Origin: Pseudomonadota bacterium
GTDB taxonomy: Bacteria > Pseudomonadota > Alphaproteobacteria > Rhizobiales > Xanthobacteraceae
Assembly (NCBI GenBank): GCA_023451825.1
Contig: JAEXYA010000050.1
Location: forward strand, 124,001-188,000
Direction of reading: 5' to 3'
Length of the DNA: 64,000 nt
The notes under the pieces are model-generated. The model made no database searches, was not told the origin of the DNA, and saw only the letters and a program-made list of their open reading frames with translations. This document shows, one piece after another, positions 43,884 through 52,571 of the stretch (the first letter of the stretch is position 1; each line of letters starts with the position of its first letter). The position numbers and the translations under genes are program-made.

Positions 43884-44030
43884 CTATTTCTTGAGAAATT
43901 TGTCCGGCTGGACGGTCACCGTAATGTCCCGTGGCTTCGGATTGACGAAATTCGCCAAGGCGAAGATCGCGCCATAGATGATCCCGCCGATCACACCGAC
44001 GACCGTCAGGAAGCGGAACAGGCTGGGCAT
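43884..44030 (-). CDS. 48-residue single-helix membrane microprotein
   Basis: A small complete frame starting MPSLFRFLTVVGVIGG with a hydrophobic helix at about residues 7-27 (FLTVVGVIGGIIYGAIFALA), then NPKPRDITVTVQPDKFLKK. The tail is conserved in style with short proteins found upstream of aroK in related bacteria, judging from memory. It faces aroK divergently. Codon use is like that of neighbouring genes. A membrane microprotein is a fair call; the function is unknown. Confidence 0.75.
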   Translation of the reverse strand: MPSLFRFLTVVGVIGGIIYGAIFALANFVNPKPRDITVTVQPDKFLKK

Positions 44031-44205
44031 GGGCTCGGGAACTCGACGGAAAAGGGCGATTCGGGCCGCCCGCGGTGGTCACCACGTTCGGATACAGATT
44101 GCACGAGGTGCTGGCAACGCTGCGGTCGGGGGTAGTATAGATGACAGGAATGGGGCAAATCGCTGCGATGCATCGTCGCCCACTGATTTTACGAGTGTTT
44201 TTCTG

Positions 44206-44847
44206 ATGTCCGAGACTGTTCTGCCAGCTCTGGCCGGCGCCACCCAAGAGGCCGCGATTGTCGCGGCGCTCGGTCGGCGTGCCGTCGTGCTGGTGGGCAT
44301 GATGGGAGCGGGGAAGTCGACCATCGGCCGCCGCATGGCGATGCGGCTGCGGCTGCCCTTCATCGATGCCGATCATGAGATCGAGGCCGCGGCCGGTATG
44401 TCGATCCCCGATATTTTCGAGGTCCATGGCGAGCCGCATTTCCGCGACGGCGAGGCGCGGGTGATCGCGCGCCTGCTGGATGGCGGGCCGATCCTGCTGG
44501 CCACGGGCGGCGGCGCCTTCATGCGCGACGAAACCCGTCAGCGCATCCACGACAAGGCGATTTCGCTGTGGCTCAAGGCCGATGCCGACGTGATCCTGCG
44601 CCGGGTCAAGAAGCGCGAGAATCGCCCGTTGCTGAAGACACCGGATCCCGCCGGCACCATCGCGCGTCTGATCGAGGCGCGGCATCCGTTCTACGAGCAG
44701 ACCGACATCACCATCGATTCCCGCGACGTGCCGCATGAGAAGATCGTCGATGAGGCGATCGTGGCGCTGCATGAGCACCTGTTCCGCCCGCATTCGGCCT
44801 CAGCACTGCCGACGCCGGCCGGCGATCCCCTGAGCCCGATTTTATGA
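44206..44847 (+). CDS. aroK: Shikimate kinase
   Basis: A 213-residue P-loop kinase that phosphorylates shikimate at C3 in aromatic amino acid synthesis. It has Walker A GMMGAGKSTIG, DADHEIE and the shikimate-binding FRDGEARVI and GGGAFM motifs, with RENRPLL in the lid. An N-terminal extension of about 25 residues is usual in rhizobia. Its stop overlaps the aroB start (ATGA), giving a tightly coupled pair. Confidence 0.96.
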   Translation: MSETVLPALAGATQEAAIVAALGRRAVVLVGMMGAGKSTIGRRMAMRLRLPFIDADHEIEAAAGMSIPDIFEVHGEPHFRDGEARVIARLLDGGPILLATGGGAFMRDETRQRIHDKAISLWLKADADVILRRVKKRENRPLLKTPDPAGTIARLIEARHPFYEQTDITIDSRDVPHEKIVDEAIVALHEHLFRPHSASALPTPAGDPLSPIL

Positions 44848-45986
44848 CCGCACCGCTGAAGAATTCCGATCCGATCACCGTCAATGTGGGATTGGGTGAT
44901 CGTGCCTATGACATCGTCATCGGCCGCAACGTGCTGCCCTCGCTCGGTGCGCGCATCGCTGCTCTGCGGCCCGGCGTGCGCACGGCGATCGTGACTGACA
45001 AGACGGTTGCCAAGTATTGGTTGAAGGCAACGGAAGAGTCGCTGGCTGCTGCCGGCATCCCGACCTCGCATATTGCTGTCGAGGAAGGCGAGGGCTCGAA
45101 GAGCTATGCCGGCCTCGAAACTGTTTCCGAAGCGCTGGTCGCTGCGAAGATCGAACGCAATGATCTCGTGATTGCGCTGGGCGGTGGCGTGGTTGGCGAT
45201 CTCGCGGGTTTTGCCGCATCGATCCTGCGCCGCGGTGTCGATTTCGTGCAGGTGCCGACGTCCCTGCTGGCGCAGGTCGATTCTTCCGTCGGCGGCAAGA
45301 CCGGCATCAACTCGCCACAGGGCAAGAACCTCATCGGCGCTTTCCACCAGCCTGTTTTGGTGGTGGCCGATACGGCCGTGCTCGACACGCTATCGCCCCG
45401 CCAGTTCCGGGCCGGCTATGCGGAAGTCGCCAAATATGGCGTGCTGGGCGACGCGGCCTTCTTCACCTGGCTCGAGACCAATCACGCCGACATCATGCGC
45501 GGCGGCTCCGCACGCGAGCATGCCATCGCCACCTCATGTCGCGCCAAGGCCGGCGTGGTCTCGCGCGACGAGCGCGAGAATGGCGAGCGTGCGCTGCTCA
45601 ATCTCGGCCACACTTTTGGTCATGCACTCGAAGCCGTCACCGGTTTCTCCGATCGTCTCTATCATGGCGAAGGCGTTTCCATCGGCATGGTGCTGGCTGC
45701 CGAATTCTCGGCGCAGCTCGGCATGATTGCGGCGGATGATGCGGCGCGCGTCGAACGTCATCTCGCCGATGCCGGATTGCCGACGCGGCTGCAGGACATC
45801 GCAGGCTTTACGCAGGAAGGCCTTGCCGATGCGGATCGGCTGATGGCGCTGATGGCGCAGGACAAGAAGGTGAAGCGCGGCAAGCTGACCTTTATTTTGC
45901 TCGAAGCTATCGGCCAAGCTGTCATCGCCAATGATGTCGACCCTGCTACGGTGCGGGAGTTTCTGCAAAAGAAGCTAAACGGATAA
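44844..45986 (+). CDS. aroB: 3-dehydroquinate synthase
   Basis: A 380-residue enzyme converting DAHP to 3-dehydroquinate. Motifs: IALGGGVVGDLAGFAASILRRGVDFVQVPTSLLAQVDSSVGGKTGIN, then YAEVAKYG, RERNGERALLNLGHTFGHALE-like blocks (NLGHTFGHA) carrying the zinc His ligands, and HGEGVSIGM. The length is normal. Second gene of the aroKB pair. Confidence 0.97.
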   Translation: MTAPLKNSDPITVNVGLGDRAYDIVIGRNVLPSLGARIAALRPGVRTAIVTDKTVAKYWLKATEESLAAAGIPTSHIAVEEGEGSKSYAGLETVSEALVAAKIERNDLVIALGGGVVGDLAGFAASILRRGVDFVQVPTSLLAQVDSSVGGKTGINSPQGKNLIGAFHQPVLVVADTAVLDTLSPRQFRAGYAEVAKYGVLGDAAFFTWLETNHADIMRGGSAREHAIATSCRAKAGVVSRDERENGERALLNLGHTFGHALEAVTGFSDRLYHGEGVSIGMVLAAEFSAQLGMIAADDAARVERHLADAGLPTRLQDIAGFTQEGLADADRLMALMAQDKKVKRGKLTFILLEAIGQAVIANDVDPATVREFLQKKLNG

Positions 45987-46010
45987 TTCATGTCGGAGCT
46001 TGATCAGTCC

Positions 46011-46137
46011 GTGTCCCGGACGCGGTGCAGCGCCTTTCGCGCTGCTCCGCAGAGCCGGGACCGTCGCGAACGCCGGCGTTTGATACGGTCCCGGCTCTGC
46101 GAAGCAGCACTTCGTGCTGCGTCGCGTCCGGGACACG
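46011..46137. repeat. Long inverted repeat before the CNNM gene (family J)
   Basis: Outer arms cgtgtcccggacgcg and cgcgtccgggacacg; inner arms ctgctccgcagagccggga and tcccggctctgcgaagcag. The stem is long, with a loop near 46073-46085. It lies between aroB and the CNNM gene start. Confidence 0.88.
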
Positions 46138-46153
46138 AGGTTACGGAATTTCC

Positions 46154-47506
46154 ATGAGCTCGATCACCGTCAATATTCTGGTCGCCGTCTTTCTGCTCGC
46201 GGCCAATGCCTTCTATGTGGCGGCGGAATTCGCGCTGGTGAAGAGCCGTGGCTTTCGCGTCAAGGCGATGGCCGAACGCAACAGTTTTGGCGCGCATCTG
46301 CTGCAGAAGATGATGGCGGATATCGAGCCCTATCTCGCCTGCTGCCAGCTCGGCATCACCATGGCCTCGCTCGGCCTCGGCTGGGTCGGCGAGCCGACGG
46401 TGGCGGCGCTGCTGAAGCCGCTGCTGGATCCGCTCGGCATGTCGGAATCGGCCCTGCATTTCACGTCGTTCCTCACGGGCTTCCTCGTCTTCTCGTCGCT
46501 GCATATCGTGATCGGTGAGCAGGTGCCGAAGACTCTGGCGATCCGTCAGCCGGAGCCGGTGTCGCAATGGATCGCCTATCCGCTCTATGCGTCCTATGTG
46601 CTGTTCTATCCGCTGAATTGGCTGCTCAATGCGGCGTCGCGTGGCGTGCTATCGCTGATCGGCGTGAAGGAAGCGTCGCCGCATGAAATTCTCACCGGTG
46701 TCGAAATCGAGGGCCTGGTCGGCCAGTCCGCCGAACATGGCGGCATCGAGAGCGGCGAGGCCGAATATCTTCAAAACGTGTTCCGCTTCGGTGAACTTGC
46801 CGTCTCCGACGTCATGGTGCACCGGACGGCGATGACCACTTTGAATGCCGATCTTCCTTCGGAAGAGCTGGTACGCGAGGTCCTCTCGACCGAATACACC
46901 CGCATCCCGTTGTGGCGCGAAAAGCCGGAAAATATCGTCGGCGTGCTGCATGCGAAGGATCTGCTACGTGCGATCCGCGCCGCCGAGGGTGACACCTCCA
47001 AGATCGATGTCGCTTCGATCGCGCTGCCGCCATGGTTCGTGCCGGAGATGCGGCCGCTCTCCGATCAGCTCAAGGCCTTCCGCCGCCGCAAGACGCATTT
47101 TGCCCTCGTCGTCGATGAATATGGCGAAGTGGAAGGCATGGTGACGCTGGAGGACATTCTCGAAGAGATCGTCGGCGACATTTCCGACGAGCATGACGAC
47201 GTTGTTGCCGGCGTGCGCGCGCAGGCGGACGGTTCGGTGGTGGTGGACGGGTCGGTGCCGATCCGTGATCTGAACCGGGTGATGGACTGGCATCTGCCGG
47301 ATGATGAAGCAGTCACCGTCGCCGGTCTCGTCATTCACGAGGCGCGGTCGATCCCCGAGCGCGGCCAGAGCTTTACATTCTACGACTTCCGCTTCCGCGT
47401 GCTGCGCCGCGAGCGCAATCGCATCACGGCGCTCAGGATTGGTCCTGTGCCTGCGGAGCCAGAGCAGGCCCCGGCGAAGAAACGCCGCGCGGGGGCTTCG
47501 TTTTAA
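46154..47506 (+). CDS. CNNM/CorC-type (hemolysin-related) membrane protein
   Basis: A 450-residue protein. The N-terminal DUF21 domain has about four membrane helices (VFLLAANAFYVAAEFALVKSR, LACCQLGITMASLGLGWVGEP, IVIGEQVPKTLAIRQPE). Two CBS domains follow (VSDVMVHRTAMTTLNAD; HFALVVDEYGEVEGMVTLEDILEEIVGDI), then the C-terminal CorC/HlyC transporter-associated domain. Family members move Mg2+ or other divalent ions; hemolysin is a historical name. ATG 46154 is used; the upstream frame translates the repeat. Confidence 0.92.
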   Translation: MSSITVNILVAVFLLAANAFYVAAEFALVKSRGFRVKAMAERNSFGAHLLQKMMADIEPYLACCQLGITMASLGLGWVGEPTVAALLKPLLDPLGMSESALHFTSFLTGFLVFSSLHIVIGEQVPKTLAIRQPEPVSQWIAYPLYASYVLFYPLNWLLNAASRGVLSLIGVKEASPHEILTGVEIEGLVGQSAEHGGIESGEAEYLQNVFRFGELAVSDVMVHRTAMTTLNADLPSEELVREVLSTEYTRIPLWREKPENIVGVLHAKDLLRAIRAAEGDTSKIDVASIALPPWFVPEMRPLSDQLKAFRRRKTHFALVVDEYGEVEGMVTLEDILEEIVGDISDEHDDVVAGVRAQADGSVVVDGSVPIRDLNRVMDWHLPDDEAVTVAGLVIHEARSIPERGQSFTFYDFRFRVLRRERNRITALRIGPVPAEPEQAPAKKRRAGASF

Positions 47507-47515
47507 ATATCCTCT

Positions 47516-47618
47516 GTCGTCACCCGGCCGTGCGCGCAATTGCGCGCTAGGAACGGGTGACCCCGTACACACCGAACGGTCGGAGTTCACTGGATCACCC
47601 GCTTTCGCGGGTGATGAC
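47516..47618. repeat. Intergenic palindromic repeat, family A
   Basis: Opens gtcgtcacccggccgtgcgc with the gcgcaattgcgc palindrome and closes with atcacccgctttcgcgggtgat. It is closely related to 11304-11406. Confidence 0.88.
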
Positions 47619-47727
47619 AAGCTGAGTGTCAAAAGCGCGTTCGCACCCCACGAATCTCCGGTCCGGTTCTTGCTTTAATTTCCTGCGGAGGCGACCATTC
47701 CGTCGAATGGCGCGGCAGGAGATCGGA

Positions 47728-48684
47728 ATGAACAGGACTCTGCGATGGTCGTGTGTTGTTGCTGGCGTGTTGTTGTGTTCGGGAGCGCAGGCTGACGCCG
47801 TCTGGCCGACCCGGCTGATCAAGGCCATTATTCCATTCGGTCCCGGCAGCGCCACGGACGTCATACCGCGCACGTTCTTTGAGCGGTTGGGGCCCGAATT
47901 GGGCCAGACGATCGTGGTCGAGAACCGCGTCGGCGGCGGCGGCGCGGTGGGCACGGCGGCGCTCGCGAAGTCGGAGCCCGATGGTTATACGGTGCTGGCG
48001 CATTCCTCGGCCTTGACCATCACCCCGGCGATCAATGCGAGCCTGCCTTACGACACATCGAAGGATTTGTCGGGCGTGGTCATGATCGGCTCGGTGCCGA
48101 ATATCATGATCATTCCGAAGGATCGTCCGTGGAAGACTGTCGATGATTTCCTGAAGGATGCGCGCGCCAAGGGCTCGACAATCAATTTCGGATCGGTCGG
48201 GGTCGGCAGTGCCGTGCATATCAGCTCGGAGAAATTCCGCCGTGCCGGCGGCTTCGAGGCGACGCATGTGCCCTATCGCGGCGGGCCTGAAGTCATCACG
48301 GACATTCTCGGCGGCCGCATCGATTTCTATTTCTGCCCGGCAGCCACGGCGCTGCCGCTGATCCGCGAAGGGCAGGTGCGGGCGCTCGTGGTCTCAACGG
48401 CACAGCGTAGCATCGATCTGCCGGAGGTGCCGTCTATGGTGGATGTCGGTCTCAAGGACGGTGTGAGCAATACCTGGGTCGGCGTATTCGTGCCGTCGAA
48501 AACGCCGCGCGACATCGTCGACAAGCTTTATGGTGTGAGCGCCAAATTGCTGGCCCAGCCGGACATGCAGGCGGCGCTGGCAAAAATGGGCGTGGTGCCG
48601 ATGCCGATAGAGCCCAAGGCGATAGACGAACTCGTTGTGAAGGAAGTCGCCGCGAATATGGCGCTGCTGAAGAGCGAGAAGTGA
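47728..48684 (+). CDS. Bug-type tripartite tricarboxylate transporter receptor
   Basis: A 318-residue periplasmic binding protein of the Bug family with a signal peptide of about 22 residues. Fold landmarks: WPTRLIKAIIPFGPGSATDVIPR, VVENRVGGGGAVGTAALAKSEPDGYTVL, VHISSEKFRRAGGFEATHVPYRGG and WVGVFVPSKTPRDIVDKLY. No TctA/TctB membrane genes are adjacent, so it is an orphan receptor. AGGAG precedes ATG 47728. It could serve the amidohydrolase-amidase pathway just downstream, but this is only positional inference. Confidence 0.92.
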   Translation: MNRTLRWSCVVAGVLLCSGAQADAVWPTRLIKAIIPFGPGSATDVIPRTFFERLGPELGQTIVVENRVGGGGAVGTAALAKSEPDGYTVLAHSSALTITPAINASLPYDTSKDLSGVVMIGSVPNIMIIPKDRPWKTVDDFLKDARAKGSTINFGSVGVGSAVHISSEKFRRAGGFEATHVPYRGGPEVITDILGGRIDFYFCPAATALPLIREGQVRALVVSTAQRSIDLPEVPSMVDVGLKDGVSNTWVGVFVPSKTPRDIVDKLYGVSAKLLAQPDMQAALAKMGVVPMPIEPKAIDELVVKEVAANMALLKSEK

Positions 48685-48780
48685 CCGTAGCCCGGATGGA
48701 GCGACGCGTAATCCGGGAACAGCAGAGTTAGTTGAAACTGATGTCCCCGGGTTACGCTTCGCTCCACCCGGGCTACGGCC
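48684..48780. repeat. Intergenic palindromic repeat, family G
   Basis: Arms accgtagcccggatggagc and gctccacccgggctacggc, inner taatccggg and cccgggtta. It separates the converging Bug and NTF2-like genes. Confidence 0.88.
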
Positions 48781-48782
48781 TC

Positions 48783-49211
48783 TCAGGCCTCGATATCCAT
48801 GCGGACGAGAATGCGCTCGGCGCTGTCGTTCCAGACATCCATCTTCACGATCTTCCCGCCGCGCACCACGAAGCGATCGACATAGCGGTTACCTTCGAAC
48901 TTGGTGCCGTCGTGCCATTCGCCGTAGAGCGTGCCGGTATTGTAGACGACGGTCTCGCCATCACCGGGCGCCACATCGGTGCGCTCCATCTTCTTCTTCA
49001 CCCACTTGTAGCGCATGGCGTTGAACGCGGTGGCGTCGCGCGGGTGCTTGAACTTGCGACCGCCGGTGAAGGTGATGTCCACATCGTTCGACATGAATGT
49101 GCCGGCGGTCTCGGGATCGGGGATCATCGACGCAACCAGAAAACGTTCGACCAGCTCGGCGGCGCCGGCGGTTTCGTCAGCGATGGGTGTAAGGGCGGAC
49201 GGTTGGGACAT
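48783..49211 (-). CDS. NTF2/SnoaL-like protein
   Basis: A 142-residue single cone-shaped domain: a helical N-terminus (AGAAELVERFLVASMIPDPETAGTFM) followed by sheet segments DVDITFTGGRKFKHP, TVVYNTGTLYGEWHDGTKFEGN and RYVDRFVVRGGKIVKMDVWNDSAERIL. This is the nuclear transport factor 2 fold; members are small isomerases, dehydratases or non-enzymes. The role is unknown here. Beside the amidohydrolase operon, divergently oriented, it may share its promoter region. Confidence 0.8.
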   Translation of the reverse strand: MSQPSALTPIADETAGAAELVERFLVASMIPDPETAGTFMSNDVDITFTGGRKFKHPRDATAFNAMRYKWVKKKMERTDVAPGDGETVVYNTGTLYGEWHDGTKFEGNRYVDRFVVRGGKIVKMDVWNDSAERILVRMDIEA

Positions 49212-49477
49212 CGGTTGTCTCCTGAAGCGGGATGGTGGCCTACCATAGCAGGAGCGGCGTCGAATTGCATTCATCCGTCCTCCTAAATTGTATGCACTTT
49301 TGCGGTTTGCAGCCTCAAAATTGGGCGGTCTTGGACCGCCAGAGAGAGGATATTGTGTTATTTTTCAATGCATTGAGAGATGCGCGTCATCGCATGCGCA
49401 TTGGCGTGTCTCTTGCTTTCAGATAAACCGATCCGGCCGCGTAAACGGCCGGCTGAGCGACGCCTCCAGGAGACTCC

Positions 49478-50713
49478 ATGACGTTCGACCTCATTCTGCG
49501 CAACGCCCGTATCGCCGACCGGCCGGAAGGCCCGCTCGATATCGGCATCAAGGATGGCCGCTTTGCCGCCATTGAGGTCGGGCTGCCCCGCGGTGAGGCA
49601 CCGGATCAGAATCTACATGGGCGACTGGTCGTGCCGGGCTTTGTCGAAACGCATCTGCATCTCGACAAATCCTGCCTGCTCGGGCGCTGCAATTGCGAAC
49701 GCGGAACGCTCGATGAAGTGGTGGCGGAAGTCGCCAAGGCGAAGCGCGATTTCACGGAAGAAGATGTCTATCAACGCGCCGCGCGCACGCTGGAAAAGGC
49801 GATCACCCACGGCACCAACCGGATGCGCACCCATGTGGAAGTCGATCCGCGTATTGGCCTCACCAGTTTTCGCGCGCTCAAGCAGCTGAAGCAGGATTAT
49901 GCCTGGGCGATCGATCTGGAGCTCTGCGTGTTTCCGCAGGAAGGCCTGATCGACGATCCCGGCTGCGAAGAGGTGATGCTTGCCGCCATGCGTGACGGTG
50001 CCGATGTGGTCGGTGGCGTGCCTTATATGGACAAGGATTCACACGGCCAGATCGCGAAGATATTTGCGATGGCGAACGAGTTCGATGTCGATATCGATTT
50101 CCATCTCGATTTCGATCTCGATCCGTCCCGCGAAGATTTTACGGAAGTCTGTCGCCAGACCGAAGCAGCCGGCTGGGGCGGACGCGTCGCCATCGGCCAT
50201 GCGACCAAGCTCTCAGCCATGCCACGCGCAGATTTCGAGGCCGCTGCGCAGCGCTTGGCTCATGCAGGTGTTGCGGTCACGGTGTTGCCTGCGACCGATC
50301 TGTTTCTCACCGGGCGCGATCATGAATACAATGTGCCGCGCGGTGTCACCCAGGCACACAAGCTCCGTGCGCTCGGCGTCAATGCGAACGTATCAACAAA
50401 TAATGTGCTGAATCCCTTCACGCCCTTCGGCGATGTCTCGCTGATCCGCATGGTCAATCTCTACGCCAATGTGGCGCAGATCGGCCGCAGCGAAGATCTC
50501 GCCGACTGCCTGGATCTCGTGACCACCGCGTCTGCGAAACTCCTGAATGCGAACGACTACGGCATCGCTGTCGGACGTTCGGCAGATCTCGTTGTGCTGG
50601 ATTGCGAGACCAAAGCGCAGGCAGTATGCGAGATCGCACAGCCGATATTCGGCCTCAAGAAGGGGACCCGCACATTCGTCAGGCCGGCTGCGAGCCTGCT
50701 GAAGCCGGTATGA
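49478..50713 (+). CDS. Amidohydrolase, cytosine deaminase / AtzC-like
   Basis: A 411-residue metal-dependent hydrolase of the amidohydrolase superfamily. Metal and active-site landmarks are GFVETHLHLDKSCLLGR (HxH plus Lys), HGTNRMRTHVEVD, DIDFHLDFDLD and GHATKLSAMP with a later NVSTNN. The HLHLDK and GHATKL motifs place it with cytosine deaminase and N-isopropylammelide hydrolase types. It would hydrolyse a C-N bond in a nitrogen heterocycle or amide; the exact substrate is unknown. Its stop overlaps candidate starts of the amidase, so the two are co-translated. Confidence 0.88.
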   Translation: MTFDLILRNARIADRPEGPLDIGIKDGRFAAIEVGLPRGEAPDQNLHGRLVVPGFVETHLHLDKSCLLGRCNCERGTLDEVVAEVAKAKRDFTEEDVYQRAARTLEKAITHGTNRMRTHVEVDPRIGLTSFRALKQLKQDYAWAIDLELCVFPQEGLIDDPGCEEVMLAAMRDGADVVGGVPYMDKDSHGQIAKIFAMANEFDVDIDFHLDFDLDPSREDFTEVCRQTEAAGWGGRVAIGHATKLSAMPRADFEAAAQRLAHAGVAVTVLPATDLFLTGRDHEYNVPRGVTQAHKLRALGVNANVSTNNVLNPFTPFGDVSLIRMVNLYANVAQIGRSEDLADCLDLVTTASAKLLNANDYGIAVGRSADLVVLDCETKAQAVCEIAQPIFGLKKGTRTFVRPAASLLKPV

Positions 50714-50733
50714 TGCAAGTTACGAAGGGAACG

Positions 50734-51921
50734 ATGATGCCGATCGAGGACAGGCTGGGTGCTTTTGTATACCATGGTAAAATCGAGGTGCCGCCGACTG
50801 GGGAAGGCGCGCTATCAGGGCTGACTTTCGCACTGAAGGATGTGTTCGATCTCGCCGGCGTGCCGACGGCAGCCGGAAATCCGGAATGGCTGGCAACCCA
50901 TCCGGTGCCGACAAAATCCACGCCGGCTGCGGATCGCCTGCTTGGTGCGGGCGCCAGGCTCGTCGGCAAGACGCATACGGACGAACTGGCGTGGAGCCTC
51001 AATGGGGAGAACGCCCATTATGGGACGCCGGTGAACCCGGCGGCGTCCGGCCGCATTCCCGGCGGCTCGTCGAGCGGTTCGGCGGCGGCGACGGCCGGTG
51101 GGCTCGTCGATTTCGCGATCGGTTCGGACACCGGCGGCTCCGTGCGTCTGCCCGCGAGCTATTGCGGCATCTATGGCATCCGCACCACCCATGGCCGCAT
51201 CCCGCTCGACAATGCGGTGCCGCTGGCACCGAGCTATGATGTGCTCGGATGGTTTGCGCGGTCGCCGGAATTGATGGCGAAGGTCGGCAATGTGCTGCTT
51301 GATCGCGTTCGTGCCCCGCGGGCGCCATCGAGGCTGCTGATCGCCCGCGATCTGTTCGCGATGCTGGACGACAAGGCGCGCAACGCGCTGCAGCCAGTGG
51401 TCGATCGGTTGGTGTCGTTCGTGGGCAAGAGCGAGGACGTCGATGTGATCGGCGGTGAGCGCGATGCCTGGCGCAATACGTTTCGCGTGCTGCAGTCGGA
51501 GGAAGCCTGGGCCGTGCAGGGCGAGTGGATTTCGGCCGTAAAGCCGAAGTTCGGGCCGGGTGTGAAAGAGCGCTTTGCGGCTGCGGCGGTCATGGATCCC
51601 GCGGAGATTGCTGCGGCCAAGCCGATCCGCAAATCCGTCATCGACAAGATGAATGCGATGCTGGCCGATGATGCGATTCTGGTGCTGCCGACTGTGCCCG
51701 GTATCGCGCCGCTGCGTGCCACGCCGGATGCCACGCTCGACGTCTTCCGCGCCCGCGCCATCGAGATGCTTTGCGTGGCCGGTCATGCCGGCGTGCCGCA
51801 GCTCTCCATGCCGGTGGCCACGCTCGACGATTGCCCGATCGGCCTGTCCATCATGGGCGCGCGCGATTGCGATGAGGACTTGCTGGTTTTGGCGGTGGAA
51901 TTCGCGAAGAAAGCGATTTGA
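50734..51921 (+). CDS. Amidase signature family hydrolase
   Basis: A 395-residue amidase with the Ser-cisSer-Lys triad: FALKDVFDLAG (Lys), GGSSSGSAAAT (cis-Ser) and GSDTGGSVRLPAS (nucleophile Ser). This is shorter than typical GatA but normal for amide hydrolases of this type. Candidate starts are ATG 50710, overlapping the upstream stop, and ATG 50734 or 50737, preceded by GAAGGGA; the latter pair is favoured. It probably takes the product of the amidohydrolase, for example an amide or carbamoyl intermediate. Confidence 0.88.
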   Translation: MMPIEDRLGAFVYHGKIEVPPTGEGALSGLTFALKDVFDLAGVPTAAGNPEWLATHPVPTKSTPAADRLLGAGARLVGKTHTDELAWSLNGENAHYGTPVNPAASGRIPGGSSSGSAAATAGGLVDFAIGSDTGGSVRLPASYCGIYGIRTTHGRIPLDNAVPLAPSYDVLGWFARSPELMAKVGNVLLDRVRAPRAPSRLLIARDLFAMLDDKARNALQPVVDRLVSFVGKSEDVDVIGGERDAWRNTFRVLQSEEAWAVQGEWISAVKPKFGPGVKERFAAAAVMDPAEIAAAKPIRKSVIDKMNAMLADDAILVLPTVPGIAPLRATPDATLDVFRARAIEMLCVAGHAGVPQLSMPVATLDDCPIGLSIMGARDCDEDLLVLAVEFAKKAI

Positions 51922-51932
51922 GCGGCAATGCT

Positions 51933-51967
51933 CAACGCCGCCGGCTCTGAATTGACCGGCGGCGTTG
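51933..51967. terminator. Terminator-like hairpin between amidase and gfa
   Basis: A 12-pair perfect stem, caacgccgccgg and ccggcggcgttg, lies between the converging amidase and gfa stops. There is no strong T run on either strand, so it may be a bidirectional stop or an mRNA 3' stabiliser. Confidence 0.6.
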
Positions 51968-51976
51968 AAATTTGCG

Positions 51977-52540
51977 TCAGGCTGCTTTGGCTGTCGCCAC
52001 ATGGGTCGCGATGGCGTCCATCAAAGGCGGCGACAGGCAGTCATAGGGCTCCAGCCCCAATTCCTTGAGCCGCGAGCGAATTCCGCCCATATCCCCCGGC
52101 TTCACACCGGATTCGATCACCGAAGAGACGAAAGCGGCGAAGCCTGGCGCGGCGGAGCCGGTTTCCTCGAACAGTTCGGGATGGATGAAGTCGAGGCCAT
52201 AGAACGGATGGCCCTTGTTCTCGATGCGGCCATACATATGCGTGCCGCAGCCAGTGCAGGCGTGACGCTGGATGGTCGCGGCTTCATCGACGATGCGCAG
52301 CTTGTCGCCATTCTCCGTCACCGAGACATTTTCGCGCGGCACCACGGCGACGACGGAGAACGTCGCGCCTTCCGGCTTCCAGCATTTGGTGCAGCCGCAA
52401 GCGTGGTTGTGGGCGACGTCCCCTTTGACGGCGACTTTCACCTTTCGATCGGAACACTTGCAGACCAGCGTGCCGCCGGCGAAATGCCCGTTACCCGCCT
52501 TGACGCCGCCGTCGACCGACGGATGGATATGCACAGTCAT
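51977..52540 (-). CDS. gfa: S-(hydroxymethyl)glutathione synthase (glutathione-dependent formaldehyde-activating enzyme)
   Basis: A 187-residue zinc protein of the GFA family that speeds condensation of formaldehyde with glutathione. The zinc-site cysteines are visible: LVCKCSDRKVKV, NHACGCTKCWKPEGA and RHACTGCGTHMYGRIE. The length and the C-terminal FYGLDFIHPELFEE block fit Gfa proper, not the wider family. ATG 52540 is used. It is the last gene of a minus-strand run after the dehydrogenase at 52572, so both likely act on formaldehyde from XoxF. Confidence 0.95.
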   Translation of the reverse strand: MTVHIHPSVDGGVKAGNGHFAGGTLVCKCSDRKVKVAVKGDVAHNHACGCTKCWKPEGATFSVVAVVPRENVSVTENGDKLRIVDEAATIQRHACTGCGTHMYGRIENKGHPFYGLDFIHPELFEETGSAAPGFAAFVSSVIESGVKPGDMGGIRSRLKELGLEPYDCLSPPLMDAIATHVATAKAA

Positions 52541-52571
52541 CAGTTGATCCTCCCTGCTTTGTTGCCTTGAC

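Noticed and set aside
50080..50130. Quasi-periodic gatttc/gatctcgat tract resembling a microsatellite
   Set aside because: It encodes the DVDIDFHLDFDLD segment of the amidohydrolase, including metal-site residues, so it is constrained coding sequence.
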